Positions 62,880 to 64,000 of a stretch of DNA of 64,000 bases are shown piece after piece. This DNA comes from Metallibacterium scheffleri (lineage in GTDB: Bacteria > Pseudomonadota > Gammaproteobacteria > Xanthomonadales > Rhodanobacteraceae), in assembly GCF_002077135.1 (NCBI RefSeq), contig NZ_LDOS01000001.1, forward strand, positions 852,001 through 916,000, written 5' to 3'. The notes under the pieces are model-generated. The model worked only from the letters and a program-made list of their open reading frames with translations, was not told where the DNA came from and did not search any database. A program made the position numbers and the translations under genes. The first letter of the stretch is position 1, and every line of letters starts with the position of its first letter.

Positions 62880-63285
62880 GCGCGGCGCGGTTGCGCGCAG
62901 GGCAAATCCTGCGCGATCGCGATCCAGTATCGAGAATGATCAGGCCGTCATTCCCGCGCCAATCCTGCTCTCGGCGAAGGCAGGCGCAGGAAGCGCTTCC
63001 TGCTCTGGAGTCGGAAATCCGGGCAACACCCAGCTGTCGTCATCCCCGCGCACGCGGGAAGCGTTTCTCAACAGCGAAGCGGGTCATCCAGTGCCTTTGT
63101 TGTGCACTGAAAGCTGCTGGATCCCCGTCCCCGACACAAGCATTCGGGGGATGACGTTCCTTCGCGGGGATGGCGAGCCCAAGCGATCTGGCCATCTTGC
63201 GCGGGGATGACGCGCAACTTGTGCCGGGATGACGAGCCCCAGCAATCTGGCCGTTCACCGAAGAGTCTTGCCGTTTCGAATGCAC
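62880..63285. repeat. REP-like palindrome cluster, no gene
   Basis: In this 406-bp region I find no gene. It holds several copies, on both strands, of a GTCATCCCCG or CGGGGATGACG core: near 62948 (GTCATTCCCG, degenerate), 63040-63058 (CCCGCG-CA-CGCGGG stem), around 63117-63157 and near 63170-63235. The same core occurs at 57393-57412, so these belong to one repeat family, here clustered and partly decayed. Confidence 0.72.
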
Positions 63286-64000
63286 TCAGTCCGCGCGCTT
63301 CAGGGCCAGCACCGCGTTGAGACCGCCGAAGGCGAACGAATTGCTGAGCGCGGCACCGATACGCTGCGTACGCGCCTGGTTGGGCACGTAGTCGAGATCG
63401 CAGGCCGGGTCGGCGTCGAGAAAGTTGACCGTGGGCGGGATCACGCCCGCGCGCAGCGCGCCGATCACGGCGATCAGCTCCAGCGCGCCGGCCGCGCCCA
63501 GAGCGTGGCCGTGCATGGACTTGGTTGAGCTCACCATGAGCGTGCGCGCGTGTTCACCGAACACGGCGTGGATGGCCTGCGTCTCGGTGGGGTCGTTGGC
63601 CGGGGTGCCGGTGCCGTGCGCGTTGATGTAGCCGATGTCCTGCGCTGCGAGGCCGGCGTCGGCCAGCGCATTGCGCATGGCGCTGGCGGCGCCTTCGACC
63701 TTGGGGAACACGATGTCGCCGGCATCGCTGCTCATGCCGGCGCCGGCGAATTCGGCCAGGATCGGCGCGCCGCGTGCGCGCGCATGCGCGTATTCCTCCA
63801 GCACGAACACCGCCGCGCCTTCGCCCAGCACCAGTCCGCGGCGCTGCTTGCAGAACGGCCGGCAGGTGTCGTCGGAAAGCACGCGCATGGCTTCCCATGC
63901 GCGCAGGGTGCCTTGCGACAGGCAGGCTTCGGTGCCTCCGGCGAGCATGATGTCGGCCTGGCCGGAGCGGATCGCACCCAGCGCCTGGGCCAGCGCATGG
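63286..64000 (-). CDS. fabF: Beta-ketoacyl-ACP synthase II, C-terminal part (5' end outside window)
   Basis: The frame is open to the window edge, so only the last 238 residues are seen. They include GQADIMLAGGTEACLSQGTL, the catalytic His in INAHGTGTPANDPTET and the second His in SMHGHALGAAGALE, with the family end LSNSFAFGGLNAVL. The nucleophilic Cys lies upstream of the window. FabF elongates fatty acyl chains on ACP. FabB is a close alternative, but the sequence around NAHGTGTPANDPTET fits FabF somewhat better. Confidence 0.9.
   Translation of the reverse strand, partial: HALAQALGAIRSGQADIMLAGGTEACLSQGTLRAWEAMRVLSDDTCRPFCKQRRGLVLGEGAAVFVLEEYAHARARGAPILAEFAGAGMSSDAGDIVFPKVEGAASAMRNALADAGLAAQDIGYINAHGTGTPANDPTETQAIHAVFGEHARTLMVSSTKSMHGHALGAAGALELIAVIGALRAGVIPPTVNFLDADPACDLDYVPNQARTQRIGAALSNSFAFGGLNAVLALKRAD

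Noticed and set aside
1-64000. CRISPR array, prophage or antiphage island
   Set aside because: No regularly spaced repeats, cas genes, phage structural genes or known defence genes were seen on either strand.

Overview
The window reads as the chromosome of a GC-rich gammaproteobacterium of the Xanthomonadales (Lysobacterales), probably a Rhodanobacteraceae-like genus. The main evidence is gene order: trpEGDC, a HAD phosphatase, a 230-residue Clp-type CRP homologue, speD, coq7, rplM and rpsI follow one another as in xanthomonads, and bioB-bioF-bioH-bioC sits back to back with comF. Almost all of the window is ordinary, densely packed chromosome with many 4-bp ATGA or GTGA gene overlaps.

Layout. 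1-9.5 kb holds a lipoyl-domain dihydrolipoyl dehydrogenase, a beta-class GST, a Y-family polymerase coupled to a small monooxygenase-like protein, small membrane proteins, purC, a cytochrome c lipoprotein, djlA, rpe and a tiny cysteine-rich protein. 9.6-17.6 kb holds trpEGDC, the HAD gene, clp, speD, coq7 and rplM-rpsI. 17.6-21.7 kb is the one accessory stretch. It starts at tRNA-Gln(CUG), whose terminator is followed exactly by a complete class C group II intron. It then carries a decayed IS5-type transposase, a ribbon-helix-helix/coiled-coil gene pair and about 540 bp of non-coding sequence, and ends at tRNA-Arg(CCG). 21.9-29 kb holds a membrane-anchored cytochrome c, a hydrolase, zapE, and nrdAB behind a cobalamin riboswitch with its own promoter.

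29.1-41.9 kb is one long co-directional cluster: transketolase, transaldolase, a single-ORF fusion of glucose-6-phosphate isomerase with a ROK/polyphosphate-glucokinase-like domain, 6-phosphogluconate dehydrogenase, glucose-6-phosphate dehydrogenase, a GH15 glucoamylase, a GT4 glycosyltransferase and a GH57 glucanase. It looks like a module that links an alpha-glucan store, through free glucose and glucose-6-phosphate, to the pentose phosphate pathway.

42-64 kb holds a multi-PAS GGDEF-EAL protein with a LOV-like domain lacking the photoactive cysteine, queF, cytochrome b561, the biotin genes, comF, ubiA, a secreted RNase T2, an alkaline phosphatase with a good PHO-box promoter, a TonB-dependent receptor, a LOG-family enzyme, gshA, and the 3' part of a fabF-type gene that runs off the end. 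REP-like palindromes with a GTCATCCCCG core lie at 57.4 kb and 62.9-63.2 kb. No CRISPR array, prophage, plasmid origin or rRNA operon was seen. The best candidates for something new are the Pgi-glucokinase fusion and the operon around it.
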